A DNA stretch of 64,000 bases from Alistipes senegalensis JC50 (GCF_025145645.1 NZ_CP102252.1:3658001-3722000), one strand, 5' to 3'; shown: positions 51,000 through 60,689, numbered from the stretch's first letter. Notes: a model not told the origin generated them from the sequence alone. Numbers and translations: made by a program.

Positions 51000-51698
51000 T
51001 CAATACAGATACTTCTCCATCAGCGGCATCAGCAACGCCGTCGCAAGCCCCATCAGGGCCATCGCCAGGCCGCTCAGAGCCCCTTCGGCGGCCCCCATTT
51101 CGATGGCCCGGGCCGTCCCGATGCCGTGTGCGGCGGCTCCGAGCGCGAATCCCCGCGCCTCGGGATCGCGGACGCCGCAGCGGCGCAGTATCCATTCGCC
51201 GAAGATGCTGCCGAAAATTCCCACGCAGAAAACCACCACCGATGTTACCGACACGTTGCCGCCCAGCGGTCCCGAGACCGACACGGCGATCGGCACCGTG
51301 ACCGATTTGGGGGCTATGGAGGTCAGTATCTGGCGTTCGGTGCCGAACATCATGGCGATGTAAACCACGCTCAGCACCCCTGCGACGCATCCGACGAGGG
51401 TGGCGATGCCCACGGGCAGCAGGCTCCCGCGCAGGCGTTCCAGTTGTTCGTAGAGGAGGTATCCCAGTGCCACGACCGACATCCCGAGGGCGAAATTGAG
51501 TACGCCCGTCGCCTCTTGATAGCGCGCGTAGCCGATTCCTGCACAGCGCAGAAAGACGATCACGGCGACGAAAGTCAGCAGCACGGGGTGCAGCAGCGGC
51601 AGCCGCGTGCGGCGGTAGATCGCGCCGCCCAGACAATAAAGCCCCACGGTGAGGGTCAGCAGAAAGAGGTCCGAGGAGAGGAAAGAGGCGTCAGGCAT
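51000..51698 (-). CDS. lrgB: LrgB/CidB family membrane protein
   Basis: 232 residues with about seven membrane spans. GNVSVTSVVVFCVGIFGSIFGE and RDPEARGFALGAAAHGIGTARAIEMG correspond to the conserved LrgB block with the AxHGIGTARA motif. LrgAB and CidAB proteins were described as regulating murein hydrolases, and plant and bacterial relatives export glycolate or pyruvate. It overlaps the lrgA-like gene by 8 bp, and together they form a two-gene unit. The physiological role in Bacteroidota is not established. Confidence 0.88.
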   Translation of the reverse strand: MPDASFLSSDLFLLTLTVGLYCLGGAIYRRTRLPLLHPVLLTFVAVIVFLRCAGIGYARYQEATGVLNFALGMSVVALGYLLYEQLERLRGSLLPVGIATLVGCVAGVLSVVYIAMMFGTERQILTSIAPKSVTVPIAVSVSGPLGGNVSVTSVVVFCVGIFGSIFGEWILRRCGVRDPEARGFALGAAAHGIGTARAIEMGAAEGALSGLAMALMGLATALLMPLMEKYLY

Positions 51699-52086
51699 CG
51701 TGGCGGAGATGTTTGATGTGCCGCAGACGGGCGCGGCGGTTCAGGCTCTGGAAGGTCTTGCCCGTGATGAGCAGCACGACGATCGTGGAGACGATTCCCG
51801 AGACGACGATGGCCCCGAGATTTTCGAGGATCACGCGGTAGGAGTCCATCAGCCCCACGCCGTAGGGCACGAAAAACAGCGCCATGACCCCCAGCAGGAA
51901 GCGCGCCGCGGGACGCACCGTTTCGGCCCGCACCCAGCGCATGCACAGCGCCGCGAAGAGCAGGATCATGCCGATGATGTTCCCCGAGACATATCCTCCG
52001 GTCACGAGGCTCAGCGCATTGCCGATGAGCCAGAAAAGCAGGATGTAGAAAAGTCCGACCACGTTCGTTTTTGTTTGCGGCCGCAA
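51691..52086 (-). CDS. lrgA: LrgA/CidA family membrane protein
   Basis: 131 residues, about four membrane spans: VVGLFYILLFWLIGNALSL, NIIGMILLFAALC, LLGVMALFFVPYGVGLMD (a conserved LrgA/CidA block with FvP and G) and VSGIVSTIVVLLITG. A positive C-terminus follows. It is the holin-like partner of LrgB and overlaps its gene by 8 bp. The feoAB genes lie upstream on the same strand with a 52-residue gene in between; only 9 bp separate that small gene from this one, so all may share a transcript. Confidence 0.85.
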   Translation of the reverse strand: MRPQTKTNVVGLFYILLFWLIGNALSLVTGGYVSGNIIGMILLFAALCMRWVRAETVRPAARFLLGVMALFFVPYGVGLMDSYRVILENLGAIVVSGIVSTIVVLLITGKTFQSLNRRARLRHIKHLRHDA

Positions 52087-52095
52087 AGATAAGAT

Positions 52096-52254
52096 TTAAT
52101 TCTTTCGGTTGTGCTTTTTCAGCGGACATTGTTCCGAGGCGCACGACGCACAGCCTCCCCGGCGTTTCCCGCACGCGAGCCTCCACAGCCGCAGGGCCGC
52201 TGCCGCCACCGCGGCGATCCCGATAGCCCCCACGATATAATCCTGCCAGTCCAT
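52096..52254 (-). CDS. FeoB-associated Cys-rich membrane protein
   Basis: 52 residues, start at 52254, only 3 bp after the FeoB stop. One N-terminal membrane span (IVGAIGIAAVAAAALRLW) is followed by a basic stretch and three clustered cysteines, GGCASCASEQCPLKKH. This is the pattern of the small Cys-rich proteins known next to feoB in Bacteroidota and Firmicutes, named after that association. They may bind iron or sense redox state; the role is unproven. It is coexpressed with feoAB by spacing. It is below the length of many gene finders. Confidence 0.85.
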   Translation of the reverse strand: MDWQDYIVGAIGIAAVAAAALRLWRLACGKRRGGCASCASEQCPLKKHNRKN

Positions 52255-52257
52255 CGT

Positions 52258-54780
52258 TCAGAATAACAGGACGATGCGGTAGACGATCCATGCTACGAGC
52301 CAAGCCATCGCCGTGTTGTAGACGACCGACGCCGCGGCCCATTTCCATCCGGCTTCGGAACCGATGGCGACCACCGTGGCGATGCAGGGGACGTAGAGCA
52401 GGATGAAGACGAGGAACGCCAGCGCCGAAGCGGTCGAGAAGTCGCCGCTCGCCAGCAGCCGCTGCGACAGCGAGGCCGTTTCTTCGTCCCCGGCGGGCTC
52501 GGAGGGCTCTTTCGCCGCGGATTCCGCGACGACGATCTCGGTCGTGCCGTCCGCACCGCCGATGATTTCTCCCTCAGCGGGCGTCGTCACGGCGCCTTCG
52601 GAGTAAAGCACGCCCAGCGTCGAGACCACGATCTCCTTGGCCGGAAGCCCCGACAACAGCGCCACGCTGGCCTTCCAGTTGAATCCCAGCGGGCTGAACA
52701 CCGGTTCGCACCCCTTGCCCAAACGTCCCAGATAGGAGTTTGCGTAGTGGTTCTCGGTTCCGGCAGTCTCGTCCGTGCGGGGGTAGTAACTCAGAAACCA
52801 GACGATCACCGAGGCGATCAGGATCATGCCGCCCATCTTTTTAAGGTATTGCGCGCACTTGTCCCACATGTGCGTGAGGGTCGTTTTCCACGTCGGGAGA
52901 CGGTAGGGCGGAAGTTCCATCACGAACGGCGTTTCGTCCACCGGGAAGAGGAACCGCCGCATCAGCCGCGCCGTGACGACGGCCAACACGATGCCCAGCA
53001 CGTAGAGCCCCAGCATCACCGACCCGGCGTTCGCGGCAAAGAACGTCCCCGTCAGCAGCAGGTAGATCGGAATTCGAGCGCTGCATGACATGAATGGCGT
53101 AATGAGTATGGTTATCAGGCGACTGCTTCGGCTTTCGATGGTCCGCGACGCCATGATCGCGGGGACGTTGCAGCCGAATCCCATGATGAGCGGGATGAAC
53201 GACTTTCCGTGCAGGCCGATGCGGTGCATCACGCGGTCCATGATGAACGCCGCACGGGCCAGATAACCCGAATCCTCCATGAACGAGATGAAGAGGTAGA
53301 GAATCATGATGTTCGGGAGGAAGACGATGACGGCGCCCACGCCGCCGATGATGCCGTCCACCAGCAGGTCGCGCAGCGGTCCGGCGGGCAGCAGGGCGTC
53401 CACGCCGCCGCCGATCCATCCCACCAGCGCGTCGATCCACTCCTGCGGATAGGCTCCGAGGCTGAACGTGCACCAGAACATGAACCACATCAGCGCGAAG
53501 AAGATCGGGAATCCCCACAGCTTGTGCGTCACGAAGGTGTCGATCACGGCCGTCGTCGTGACCTCCTCGCGCCGCCCGGGGGTGAAAGTCTCCTTCAGGG
53601 CTCCCTGGATGAATCCGTATTTCTGGTTGGCGAAGGCCGTTTCGACATCCTCGCCCAGCGCTTCGGTGATGCGCCGGGCCTCGCGGTCGCGGATTTCGGC
53701 CCACTCGGGGTAGCTCCTGCATTCGCGGAGACTCTTTTCGGCCTCGGCGTCGCCTTCGAGCATCTTCATCGCATAGTAGCGGGGCGGGAAAGCCTTGGGC
53801 AGTTCGTCGCGGTGGTCGCTCATGTCGCCGTTGAGTCTGCGCAGCCCCTCTTCGATCACGGGACCCATGTTGATATGGATATGGCGCACGCGCTCGTCGC
53901 GGTTCTCGTAGACATCGATCACGGTGTCCAGCAGAGTGTCGATGCCGCGGTGGTTGCGCGCCTCGACGGGCACCATCGGCACGCCCAGCATGCGGCCCAG
54001 ATTCTCGTAGTCGAGGGTGGCTCCGCTGGCTTGCAGCTCGTCGTACATGTTGAGCGCCACGACCATACGCGGGTTTATGTCGATCAGTTCGGTGGTCAGG
54101 TAAAGATTGCGTTCCAAATTCGAGGCGACCACGGAGTTTATCACCACATCGGGGATGCTCTCAGCCAAATGATGACGCACGTAACGCTCCTCGGGCGTGT
54201 AGGCCGAGAGAGCGTAGGTGCCGGGCAGGTCGGTGACCTCGAAGCGGTAGCCGCGGTAGACGCAGCTGCCGATCTTGGCGCCGACGGTCACGCCGCTGTA
54301 ATTGCCCACGTGTTCGTGACCGCCCGAGATGGCGTTGAACAGCGAGGTTTTGCCGCTGTTGGGATTGCCTACCAGCGCCACCGTGATGGTCCGCGTGCGG
54401 CGTGTCACCACTTCGTCGATGCTCGTGCAACATTCTGCGCCGGACTCCGCAGCTCCGAATGCGTCGTTCCGTTCCGGTTCCCCGCCGGGGCCGTGATGAT
54501 GGTGATGCTCGTGATGATGGCGGCGATGTCCGCCTTCGAGGTATTCGGTGGCCTCGCTGTCGGTGAGCACCTCGACCATGTCGGCCTCGCTGCGCCGCAG
54601 CGAAATGTCGTAGCCCATGATCTTGTATTCGATCGGGTCTTTCAGGGGCGCATTCAGAAGCACTTCGACCCGCTGTCCGCGGACGAATCCCATCTCCATG
54701 ATGCGGCGGCGGAAGCCTCCGTGGCCCATCACCTTGACGATCGTCCCCGATTCGCCGGTTTTAAGTTCGGATAGACGCAT
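52258..54780 (-). CDS. feoB: Ferrous iron transporter FeoA-FeoB fusion
   Basis: 840 residues. Residues about 1-75 are FeoA (LSELKTGESGTIVKVMG; an SH3-like domain). A histidine-rich linker follows (HRRHHHEHHHHHG). The G domain (about 130-300) has GNPNSGKTSLFNAISG, the switch region NYSGVTVGAKIG, DLPGTYALS and NMYDEL. The C-terminal membrane part contains two Gate domains and NVPAIMASRTIESRSSRL. FeoB imports Fe2+ across the inner membrane. The FeoA fusion and the His-rich linker are common in Bacteroidota. A consensus-like promoter lies upstream, and a Cys-rich protein gene follows. Confidence 0.95.
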   Translation of the reverse strand: MRLSELKTGESGTIVKVMGHGGFRRRIMEMGFVRGQRVEVLLNAPLKDPIEYKIMGYDISLRRSEADMVEVLTDSEATEYLEGGHRRHHHEHHHHHGPGGEPERNDAFGAAESGAECCTSIDEVVTRRTRTITVALVGNPNSGKTSLFNAISGGHEHVGNYSGVTVGAKIGSCVYRGYRFEVTDLPGTYALSAYTPEERYVRHHLAESIPDVVINSVVASNLERNLYLTTELIDINPRMVVALNMYDELQASGATLDYENLGRMLGVPMVPVEARNHRGIDTLLDTVIDVYENRDERVRHIHINMGPVIEEGLRRLNGDMSDHRDELPKAFPPRYYAMKMLEGDAEAEKSLRECRSYPEWAEIRDREARRITEALGEDVETAFANQKYGFIQGALKETFTPGRREEVTTTAVIDTFVTHKLWGFPIFFALMWFMFWCTFSLGAYPQEWIDALVGWIGGGVDALLPAGPLRDLLVDGIIGGVGAVIVFLPNIMILYLFISFMEDSGYLARAAFIMDRVMHRIGLHGKSFIPLIMGFGCNVPAIMASRTIESRSSRLITILITPFMSCSARIPIYLLLTGTFFAANAGSVMLGLYVLGIVLAVVTARLMRRFLFPVDETPFVMELPPYRLPTWKTTLTHMWDKCAQYLKKMGGMILIASVIVWFLSYYPRTDETAGTENHYANSYLGRLGKGCEPVFSPLGFNWKASVALLSGLPAKEIVVSTLGVLYSEGAVTTPAEGEIIGGADGTTEIVVAESAAKEPSEPAGDEETASLSQRLLASGDFSTASALAFLVFILLYVPCIATVVAIGSEAGWKWAAASVVYNTAMAWLVAWIVYRIVLLF

Positions 54781-54799
54781 TTTCTTCTATTTTGCGTCC

Positions 54800-54831
54800 C
54801 AAAGGTACTATTTTACCGCGAAATACACAAT
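54800..54831 (-). promoter_or_regulatory. Promoter of feoAB
   Basis: On the minus strand ATTG (54831-54828) precedes TACCTTTG (54807-54800) by 20 bp, near-consensus. The start codon is 19 bp further. A dyad TGACA-N6-TGTCA (54861-54876) lies about 30 bp upstream of the promoter and might be an operator, although it could belong to the upstream efflux operon's terminator region. Confidence 0.5.
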
Positions 54832-54887
54832 CCCTACAAATAGGTATAGTTCCACTATTCTGACAACATACTGTCAACGTAAAATTT

Positions 54888-56276
54888 TCATTCCTGATTC
54901 TCAATTGTGTCGTTCCAGCCGCCGCCCAGCGCCTTGCAGAGCGTGACGTAGTTGATATACTGCTGCGCCACGAGGTTCACCAGCTCCATTTGCGTCTGGT
55001 AGAGGCTGCGCTCGGCGTCGATCACATCGAGGTAGTCCGACAGTCCGCTGCGGTAGAGTGCGCGGGTCATCGTGGCGACACGGTCGTTCGAGAGCAGCAG
55101 TTCGCCCGTGCGCCCGGTCTGGTCGCGGTAGGTCGTGATGGCCACCAGCGCCTTTTCGACATCGGCGAAGGCCGTCAGCACGGTCTGCTCGTAACTCTTC
55201 GCCGACTGCGTATAGGCCGCCATCGCGGCCCGTTCGGCATTGCGGAGCTTTCCGAATCCGAAGATCGGTTCGGCCACGGACCCCAGCGCATCCCATGCCC
55301 AGGGATTCGCAGCTGTTAAACCTTTGATCGAGTTGGATGCCACTCCGCCTTTGGCTGTCAGCGAGATGGACGGGAAACGGGCGCTCCGCGCCTGCCCGGC
55401 CTGCGCAGCGGCTCGCAGCATGTTGAAATGCGCTTCACGGATGTCGGGACGCCGTTTCAGAAGCTCCGACGGCAGACCCACGGGAATCTCTGCGGGCAGG
55501 CAGTCGGTCAGCAGGCGCTGGCCCGCTCCGGAGAGCTGCACCCGCGAGGGCGTTTCACCCAGCAGTATGCCCATCGAAAGCCACGTCTGCTCCACGGCGC
55601 GGCTGTATTGCGGAATGTCGGCCTCGGCGGTGTAGACCAGACTCCGGGCCTGCTCCAGCGCCACGCCGTCGGACATGCCGTAGCGGAACATCGAGTCGAT
55701 CAGCGCGGCCGATTCGCGCCGCAGCCGAAGGGTCTGACGGGCGATCGAAAGGTCGCGCTCGTACTCCAGCAGCGTGAAATAGGTCGTGGCGACCTCGGCG
55801 GCCAGCGAGAGGCGGACGCCCGCCAGTGCCCATTCGGTCGAGGCGATCTCGGCCTTTGCGGCGCGTTTGGCGTTGCGCAGGGCTCCGAAAAGCGACAGCT
55901 CCCACGAGAGGGTCGGCTCGACGGCATACGACTGCTCGATCTTGGTTTCGGGGGTGTATTCGCCCTCGGCCGAGGCCCCGATGCCGATCTGCGGCAGGTA
56001 TTGCGCCCGCACGGTCCGGAGGTTGGCCCGGGCCTCCTCGACCCGTGCGGCGGCCGCGGCCACGTCGCGGTTGTTAGCCAGCGCCCGTTCGACGAAGGCG
56101 TTGAGCGTCGTGTCGCCGAAGAGTTCCCACCAGCGTTCGCCTACGCCCGTCGTGTCCTGCGAGAACCCCTCGCCGTAGAGATAGTTTTCGGGCGTGGCGA
56201 CCTGCGGCGGATAGAATTTCGGGGTGCAGGCGGCCAGCATCACGACGGCGGCGGTGATCGTAAGTTTCGTTTTCAT
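54888..56276 (-). CDS. Outer-membrane efflux lipoprotein (OprM/NodT family)
   Basis: 462 residues from the ATG at 56276; the longer frame upstream is antisense to the pump. A lipoprotein signal (TAAVVMLAAC, lipobox LAAC) is followed by TPKFYPPQ. Two outer-membrane efflux repeats are visible (NLRTVRAQYLPQIGIGASAEG; LLKRRPDIREAHFNMLRAAAQ; ITTYRDQTG and ALYRSGLSDYLDVIDAERS). It forms the TolC-like channel of a tripartite pump. It overlaps the RND permease gene by 4 bp, and the adaptor gene precedes that. Confidence 0.93.
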   Translation of the reverse strand: MKTKLTITAAVVMLAACTPKFYPPQVATPENYLYGEGFSQDTTGVGERWWELFGDTTLNAFVERALANNRDVAAAAARVEEARANLRTVRAQYLPQIGIGASAEGEYTPETKIEQSYAVEPTLSWELSLFGALRNAKRAAKAEIASTEWALAGVRLSLAAEVATTYFTLLEYERDLSIARQTLRLRRESAALIDSMFRYGMSDGVALEQARSLVYTAEADIPQYSRAVEQTWLSMGILLGETPSRVQLSGAGQRLLTDCLPAEIPVGLPSELLKRRPDIREAHFNMLRAAAQAGQARSARFPSISLTAKGGVASNSIKGLTAANPWAWDALGSVAEPIFGFGKLRNAERAAMAAYTQSAKSYEQTVLTAFADVEKALVAITTYRDQTGRTGELLLSNDRVATMTRALYRSGLSDYLDVIDAERSLYQTQMELVNLVAQQYINYVTLCKALGGGWNDTIENQE

Positions 56277-59200
56277 TGTGCTTCCTCCGTTTTTTGACGT
56301 TCGCGGCGCTGTTCGAAGCGGCCGATCTTCCCGACGAAATAGTACAACGCAGGGTAGACGAAGATGCCCAGCAGGGTGGCGAACAGCATGCCGCCCACGA
56401 GGGCCACGCCCATGATGTTGCGGGCCGTGGCGTAGACGCCGCTGGCAAAGACGAGCGGCATGACGCCCAGGATGAAGGCGAAGGCGGTCATGATAATCGG
56501 CCTCACGCGGAGTTTCGCGGCCCCGATGGCCGCATCCATCAGCGACGCGCCCTGCTCGCGGAACAGCCGGTCGGCGTATTCGACGACCAGAATGGCGTTC
56601 TTGGCCGCCAGTCCGATCAGCATAACGAGCGAAATTTGCATGTAGATGTCGTTGACATAGAGCGCATTCATCAGGTGCGTGCCGCCGACGAACAGCACGG
56701 CCCCGAGCACCGCCACCGGGACGCTCATCAGAATCGCCAGCGGCAGTCCCCACGATTCGTACAGGGCCGCCAACGCGAGGAACACGAACACGAGCGCCAG
56801 CGCATAGACCAGTCCGCCGGTCTTCGAGGCGTTGGCCTCCTGATACGAGGTGCCGCTCCATGCCGTGCCGATGTCGTCGGGCAGCACGGCAGCGGCTGTC
56901 GCCGTGATCTCCTGCATGACGGTCGTCGTCGAAGCCCGTGCGGCGGGGGTGACGGTAAGCGATACGGAGCGGTAGAGGTTGAACTGCGAGACGTACTCCA
57001 CGCCCACGGTGTCGGCCACCTCGACGAGTGACGCCACGGGGACGCTTTCGCCCGATGCCGAGGTGACATAGTAGCTGTCCAGCGAACGCCGGTCGAGGCG
57101 GTAGTCGGGCGCGGCCTGCACGTAGGTCTGATAGAGCTTGCCGAAGCGCGTGAAATTGTTGATGTAGGTGCCGCCCAAGAGGGTGGTCAGCTCGCCGTAC
57201 AACGTCCCGAGATCCACGCCCGCGGCCAGCGCCTGCTGTTTGTCGATGCGCAGCCGCCGCTGGGGCACCCCGGCGTCGAACTGCGTGGTGACCGAGGCGA
57301 CGGAGGGGCTTTTGCGCAGCGAGTCCATCAGCCGTTCGGCGTTTTCCAGCAGGTAGGCCGTGCCGCGCCCTTCGAGGTCCTGCACCTCGACCGAGACGCC
57401 CGACGTGACGCCCAGCCCCGGAATCGAGGGCGGAATGAAGGCATAGCATTCGGCCCCGGCGACCGCCACGTAAAGTTCGTCGGTGAGTTTTTGTGCGATC
57501 TGCATGGCCGAGAGCTTTCGGTCGGAGTAATCGACGAGTTTGACGAAGATGATGCCGCTCGAGGTCGAGGCGATGCCGGCCATCATGTTGAACCCTGCGG
57601 CGAACGACGTGGAGGCGACCTCGGGAAGCGTGCGGATCACGGTATCGGCGTCGGTCATGGTCTTTCGGGTCACTTGCAGCGACGAGGCTTCGGGCGTCGA
57701 GACCATCACCATCACATAACCCTGATCCTCTTCGGGGAGGAATCCCGCGGGCAGTTTGCGCCACACCACGAAGATCGCCCCCAGAACCACGGCCACGAAC
57801 AGCCCCGTGCGGGCGACGTGGCGCATCAGCGTCGGAGTGAAGGCCGTATAGCGGTCCATCTGCCGGGCGAACCAGCGGTTGAAAGCCGCGAAAAAGCCTT
57901 TCTGCGACGGTTCCCGGTGGCGGAGGAGCAGGGCGCAGAGCGCCGGAGAGAGGGTCAGGGCGTTGAATGCCGAGATGACCACCGACACGGCGATGGTGAC
58001 CGAAAATTGTTGGAACAGCCGTCCCGTGATGCCGCCCGTGAACGACACGGGGACGAAGACGGCCAGCAGCACGACGGTCGTGGCGACGATCGGCGAAGCC
58101 ACGTTGCGCATGGCTTCCAGCGCCGCCGCACGGGGTTTCATGCCCCGTTCGATATTCACCTGCGCAGCCTCGACGACCACGATGGCGTCGTCCACGACCA
58201 GTCCGATGGCCAGCACGAGCCCCAGCAGCGAGATGATGTTGATCGAGAATCCGAGCAGGGGAAACAGCGCGAAGGCGCCGACGAGCGACACGGGTATCGC
58301 CACCAGCGGAATCACGGTCGCCCGCCAGTCCTGCAAGAAGAGATAGATGATGAAGATGACGAGCAGGAGCGCGATGATGAGCGTGCGGAAGATGTCCCTC
58401 ACGCCGGCGTCGATGCTCGTCGTGGTATCGACGATCGTGGCGGCTTCGATGCCGTCGGGAAAACGCTCCGCGAGCCGTTCCATCGCGGCTTTGATCTTGC
58501 CGCCGACGGCCACGGCGTTGCTGCCCGGCTGCTGGTAGATGACGATCATGGCCGTCGGATCGCTCTCGTAGGACGAACTGACGCCGTAGGTCTGGCTTCC
58601 GAGCGACACCTCGGCGATGTCGCCCAGACGGATCTGCTCGCCCGAGGAGGTCGTGCGCACGACGATGTCGGCGAACTCTTCGGCGGTGGAGATCTGCGGC
58701 GGCATGGTCACCGTATAGGTGTAGGCCACGCCGTCGGGAGCCGGTTCGGCCCCGAACTGCCCGGCGGGGTAGATGCCTCCCTGCTGTTCGATGGCCGCCG
58801 TCACCTCGTCCACGGCGATGCCGTAGTATTTCAGCACGTCGGGCCGCAGCCAGATGCGCATGGCGTACTCTCCGGCGCCCATGATCGAGACTTTGCCCAC
58901 GCCGTCGATCTTCAGCAGTTCGTTTTGCAGGTTGATATAGGCGTAGTTCGAGAGGAACTCCCCGTCGTAGCGGCCGTCGCTGTGGAGCGAGTAGACCATC
59001 AGGAATCCCGTCATGGTCTTGCGCGTGGTGACGCCCTGCCGGGTGACCGTCGCCGGGAGTTCGGCCGTGGCCGACGAGACGTTGTTCTGAGTGAAGATGG
59101 CGTCCAGATCGAGATCGGAGCCGATGTCGAACGTGACCTGCAAGGTCATCGACCCGTCGTTGGCCGAGGTGGCCTGCATGTAGAGCATGTCGCTGACGCC

Positions 59201-59410
59201 CATCACGGCCTGGGCCACGGGCGTCGCCACGGCGTTGTTCACCGTTTCGGCATCGGCGCCGTCGTAGGTCGCCGAGACCTCCACGACCGGGGGCGTGATG
59301 TCGGGATACTGTTCGATCGGCAACTGCGTGATCGAGATCAGCCCCACGAGCACGATGACGATGGCCAGCGAGATGGCGAAGATCGGACGCGAGATGAAAA
59401 ATTTCTCCAT
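56273..59410 (-). CDS. RND-family efflux permease (AcrB/HAE1 type)
   Basis: 1045 residues. The start ISRPIFAISLAIVIVLVG is the RND N-terminal helix; two sets of six transmembrane helices and large periplasmic loops (YPDITPPVVEVSATY; GVGKVSIMGAGEYAMRIW) are present. Proton-relay residues are visible as Asp-Asp in GLVLAIGLVVDDAIVVVE, and the second repeat has VMLIGLAAKNAILVVEYA. Such pumps export drugs, bile salts or detergents with proton energy. It starts 4 bp after the adaptor stop and overlaps the outer-membrane channel gene by 4 bp. Confidence 0.95.
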   Translation of the reverse strand: MEKFFISRPIFAISLAIVIVLVGLISITQLPIEQYPDITPPVVEVSATYDGADAETVNNAVATPVAQAVMGVSDMLYMQATSANDGSMTLQVTFDIGSDLDLDAIFTQNNVSSATAELPATVTRQGVTTRKTMTGFLMVYSLHSDGRYDGEFLSNYAYINLQNELLKIDGVGKVSIMGAGEYAMRIWLRPDVLKYYGIAVDEVTAAIEQQGGIYPAGQFGAEPAPDGVAYTYTVTMPPQISTAEEFADIVVRTTSSGEQIRLGDIAEVSLGSQTYGVSSSYESDPTAMIVIYQQPGSNAVAVGGKIKAAMERLAERFPDGIEAATIVDTTTSIDAGVRDIFRTLIIALLLVIFIIYLFLQDWRATVIPLVAIPVSLVGAFALFPLLGFSINIISLLGLVLAIGLVVDDAIVVVEAAQVNIERGMKPRAAALEAMRNVASPIVATTVVLLAVFVPVSFTGGITGRLFQQFSVTIAVSVVISAFNALTLSPALCALLLRHREPSQKGFFAAFNRWFARQMDRYTAFTPTLMRHVARTGLFVAVVLGAIFVVWRKLPAGFLPEEDQGYVMVMVSTPEASSLQVTRKTMTDADTVIRTLPEVASTSFAAGFNMMAGIASTSSGIIFVKLVDYSDRKLSAMQIAQKLTDELYVAVAGAECYAFIPPSIPGLGVTSGVSVEVQDLEGRGTAYLLENAERLMDSLRKSPSVASVTTQFDAGVPQRRLRIDKQQALAAGVDLGTLYGELTTLLGGTYINNFTRFGKLYQTYVQAAPDYRLDRRSLDSYYVTSASGESVPVASLVEVADTVGVEYVSQFNLYRSVSLTVTPAARASTTTVMQEITATAAAVLPDDIGTAWSGTSYQEANASKTGGLVYALALVFVFLALAALYESWGLPLAILMSVPVAVLGAVLFVGGTHLMNALYVNDIYMQISLVMLIGLAAKNAILVVEYADRLFREQGASLMDAAIGAAKLRVRPIIMTAFAFILGVMPLVFASGVYATARNIMGVALVGGMLFATLLGIFVYPALYYFVGKIGRFEQRRERQKTEEAQ

Positions 59411-59414
59411 AGGG

Positions 59415-60524
59415 CTATCTCTTTTCGGGAATCACTTTCGCGCCGTTGCGCAGCTTTTGCTGCCCGGCGACCACGATCCGTTCGCCCGGTTCCAGCCCCT
59501 CGTCGATGCACCACAGCGCGCCGTAGGTGTCGCCCGGGATGACGCGGCGGTAGTGCGCCGTGCTGTCGGCCGCGACTACCCACACCGAACTGAGGCCCTG
59601 GGCCTGGCTCACACCCTGCTGAGGTACGACGACACGCGGCCGCACGGGGCCCACGTTGGCCTCCACGCGGGCGAACTGCCCGGGCTTCAGCGCCTCGTCG
59701 GGATTGGGGAACATCACCACCAGCACCAGCGTTCCCGTGGTGCTCGACACGTCCTTGCGCGTATAATCGTAGCGTCCCTCGTGGGGATACTGCGTGCCGT
59801 CGGCCAGCACGAGGCGGATGTTCGAGAGCAGCCCCTCGTTGTCATAGATCGAGGTCCGGTTGCCGGCATAGCGCAGGTATTGCGACATCGGGATCGCCAC
59901 GTCCACGGTCACCGTGTCGATGTTCGACACGGTCGTCAGCACGCTGAACTGCGTGCCGGGACCCACGTAGTCGCCCACGTGCGCCGCCGTGTGTTCGACG
60001 ATGCCGTCGATCGGAGAGCGCAGTTCGGCATAGCCGACGTTCATCCGGGCGCTGCTGAGCGTCTGTTCGGCGGCGCGTACCGAGGCTTCGGCGGCCTTCC
60101 ATTGCGCGGTGTACTGGTCCAGCTGCGCCTGGCTGATGGCATTGATCTTTGCCAGCGGCACCGCACGGTCGTAGTTGTTGCGCGCTTCGATGGCCTGCGC
60201 CCGAGCCGATTCCAGCTGGGCTTCGGCCGCCAGCATCGAGGTCGAAAGCTGGTCGGGGTCGATGGTGAACAGCAGCTGCCCCCGTTTGACGGGCATGCCG
60301 TTGCTGTAACGCTTCGACGACAGGTAGCCGTTCACGCGCGGCTGGATCACGGCGTCGAAATTGCTCGCAAGGTAGCCGATGAAACTCATCCGGTTGGGAA
60401 CGGAGTCCACGACGGCCTCGGCCACCTCGACCCGCAGGGGAGGCATCTCCTGCCGGGAAGCATGTTTTCCGCAGCCCGCGAGGAGCGCTGCAAAGAGGCC
60501 GGCTGTAAGGTAGAATTTATCCAT
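59415..60524 (-). CDS. RND efflux periplasmic adaptor lipoprotein
   Basis: 369 residues from the start at 60524 (MDKFYLTAGLFAALLAGC, lipobox LAGC), giving a clear lipoprotein signal; an upstream Met at 60674 would place the signal 50 residues in. Biotin-lipoyl-like domain (IQPRVNGYLSSKRYSNGMPV; GQLLFTIDP), a coiled-coil hairpin rich in Ala and Gln (about 90-160) and a membrane-proximal domain (LVLVVMFPNPDEALKPGQFA) follow. It links pump and channel. It is the first gene of the three-gene efflux operon; no regulator gene is adjacent. Confidence 0.93.
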   Translation of the reverse strand: MDKFYLTAGLFAALLAGCGKHASRQEMPPLRVEVAEAVVDSVPNRMSFIGYLASNFDAVIQPRVNGYLSSKRYSNGMPVKRGQLLFTIDPDQLSTSMLAAEAQLESARAQAIEARNNYDRAVPLAKINAISQAQLDQYTAQWKAAEASVRAAEQTLSSARMNVGYAELRSPIDGIVEHTAAHVGDYVGPGTQFSVLTTVSNIDTVTVDVAIPMSQYLRYAGNRTSIYDNEGLLSNIRLVLADGTQYPHEGRYDYTRKDVSSTTGTLVLVVMFPNPDEALKPGQFARVEANVGPVRPRVVVPQQGVSQAQGLSSVWVVAADSTAHYRRVIPGDTYGALWCIDEGLEPGERIVVAGQQKLRNGAKVIPEKR

Positions 60525-60596
60525 AGAAGGGGATGTTTTACCCCCGGACGAGGGCAAAAAACGTACCGTCACCCCCGTAAAACGGACTTTTTTAAT

Positions 60597-60615
60597 GAAA
60601 AAACGCTGTTTTTTC
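60597..60615. terminator. Short perfect hairpin in the divergent gap
   Basis: GAAAAAAC (60597-60604) pairs with GTTTTTTC (60608-60615) around GCT. It lies between the leftward efflux operon and the rightward histone-like gene, so its role is unclear. Confidence 0.3.
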
Positions 60616-60648
60616 GTGTCCCGGGAGATGGAGTTTAGAATATTTTTA

Positions 60649-60656
60649 TATCTTTG
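60649..60656 (+). promoter_or_regulatory. -7 box of the histone-like gene
   Basis: TATCTTTG matches TAnnTTTG and lies 33 bp before the start codon. The -33 region lacks a clear TTTG. Confidence 0.55.
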
Positions 60657-60689
60657 CGTTGATAACAAACCCAATTAACAAATAAAACC

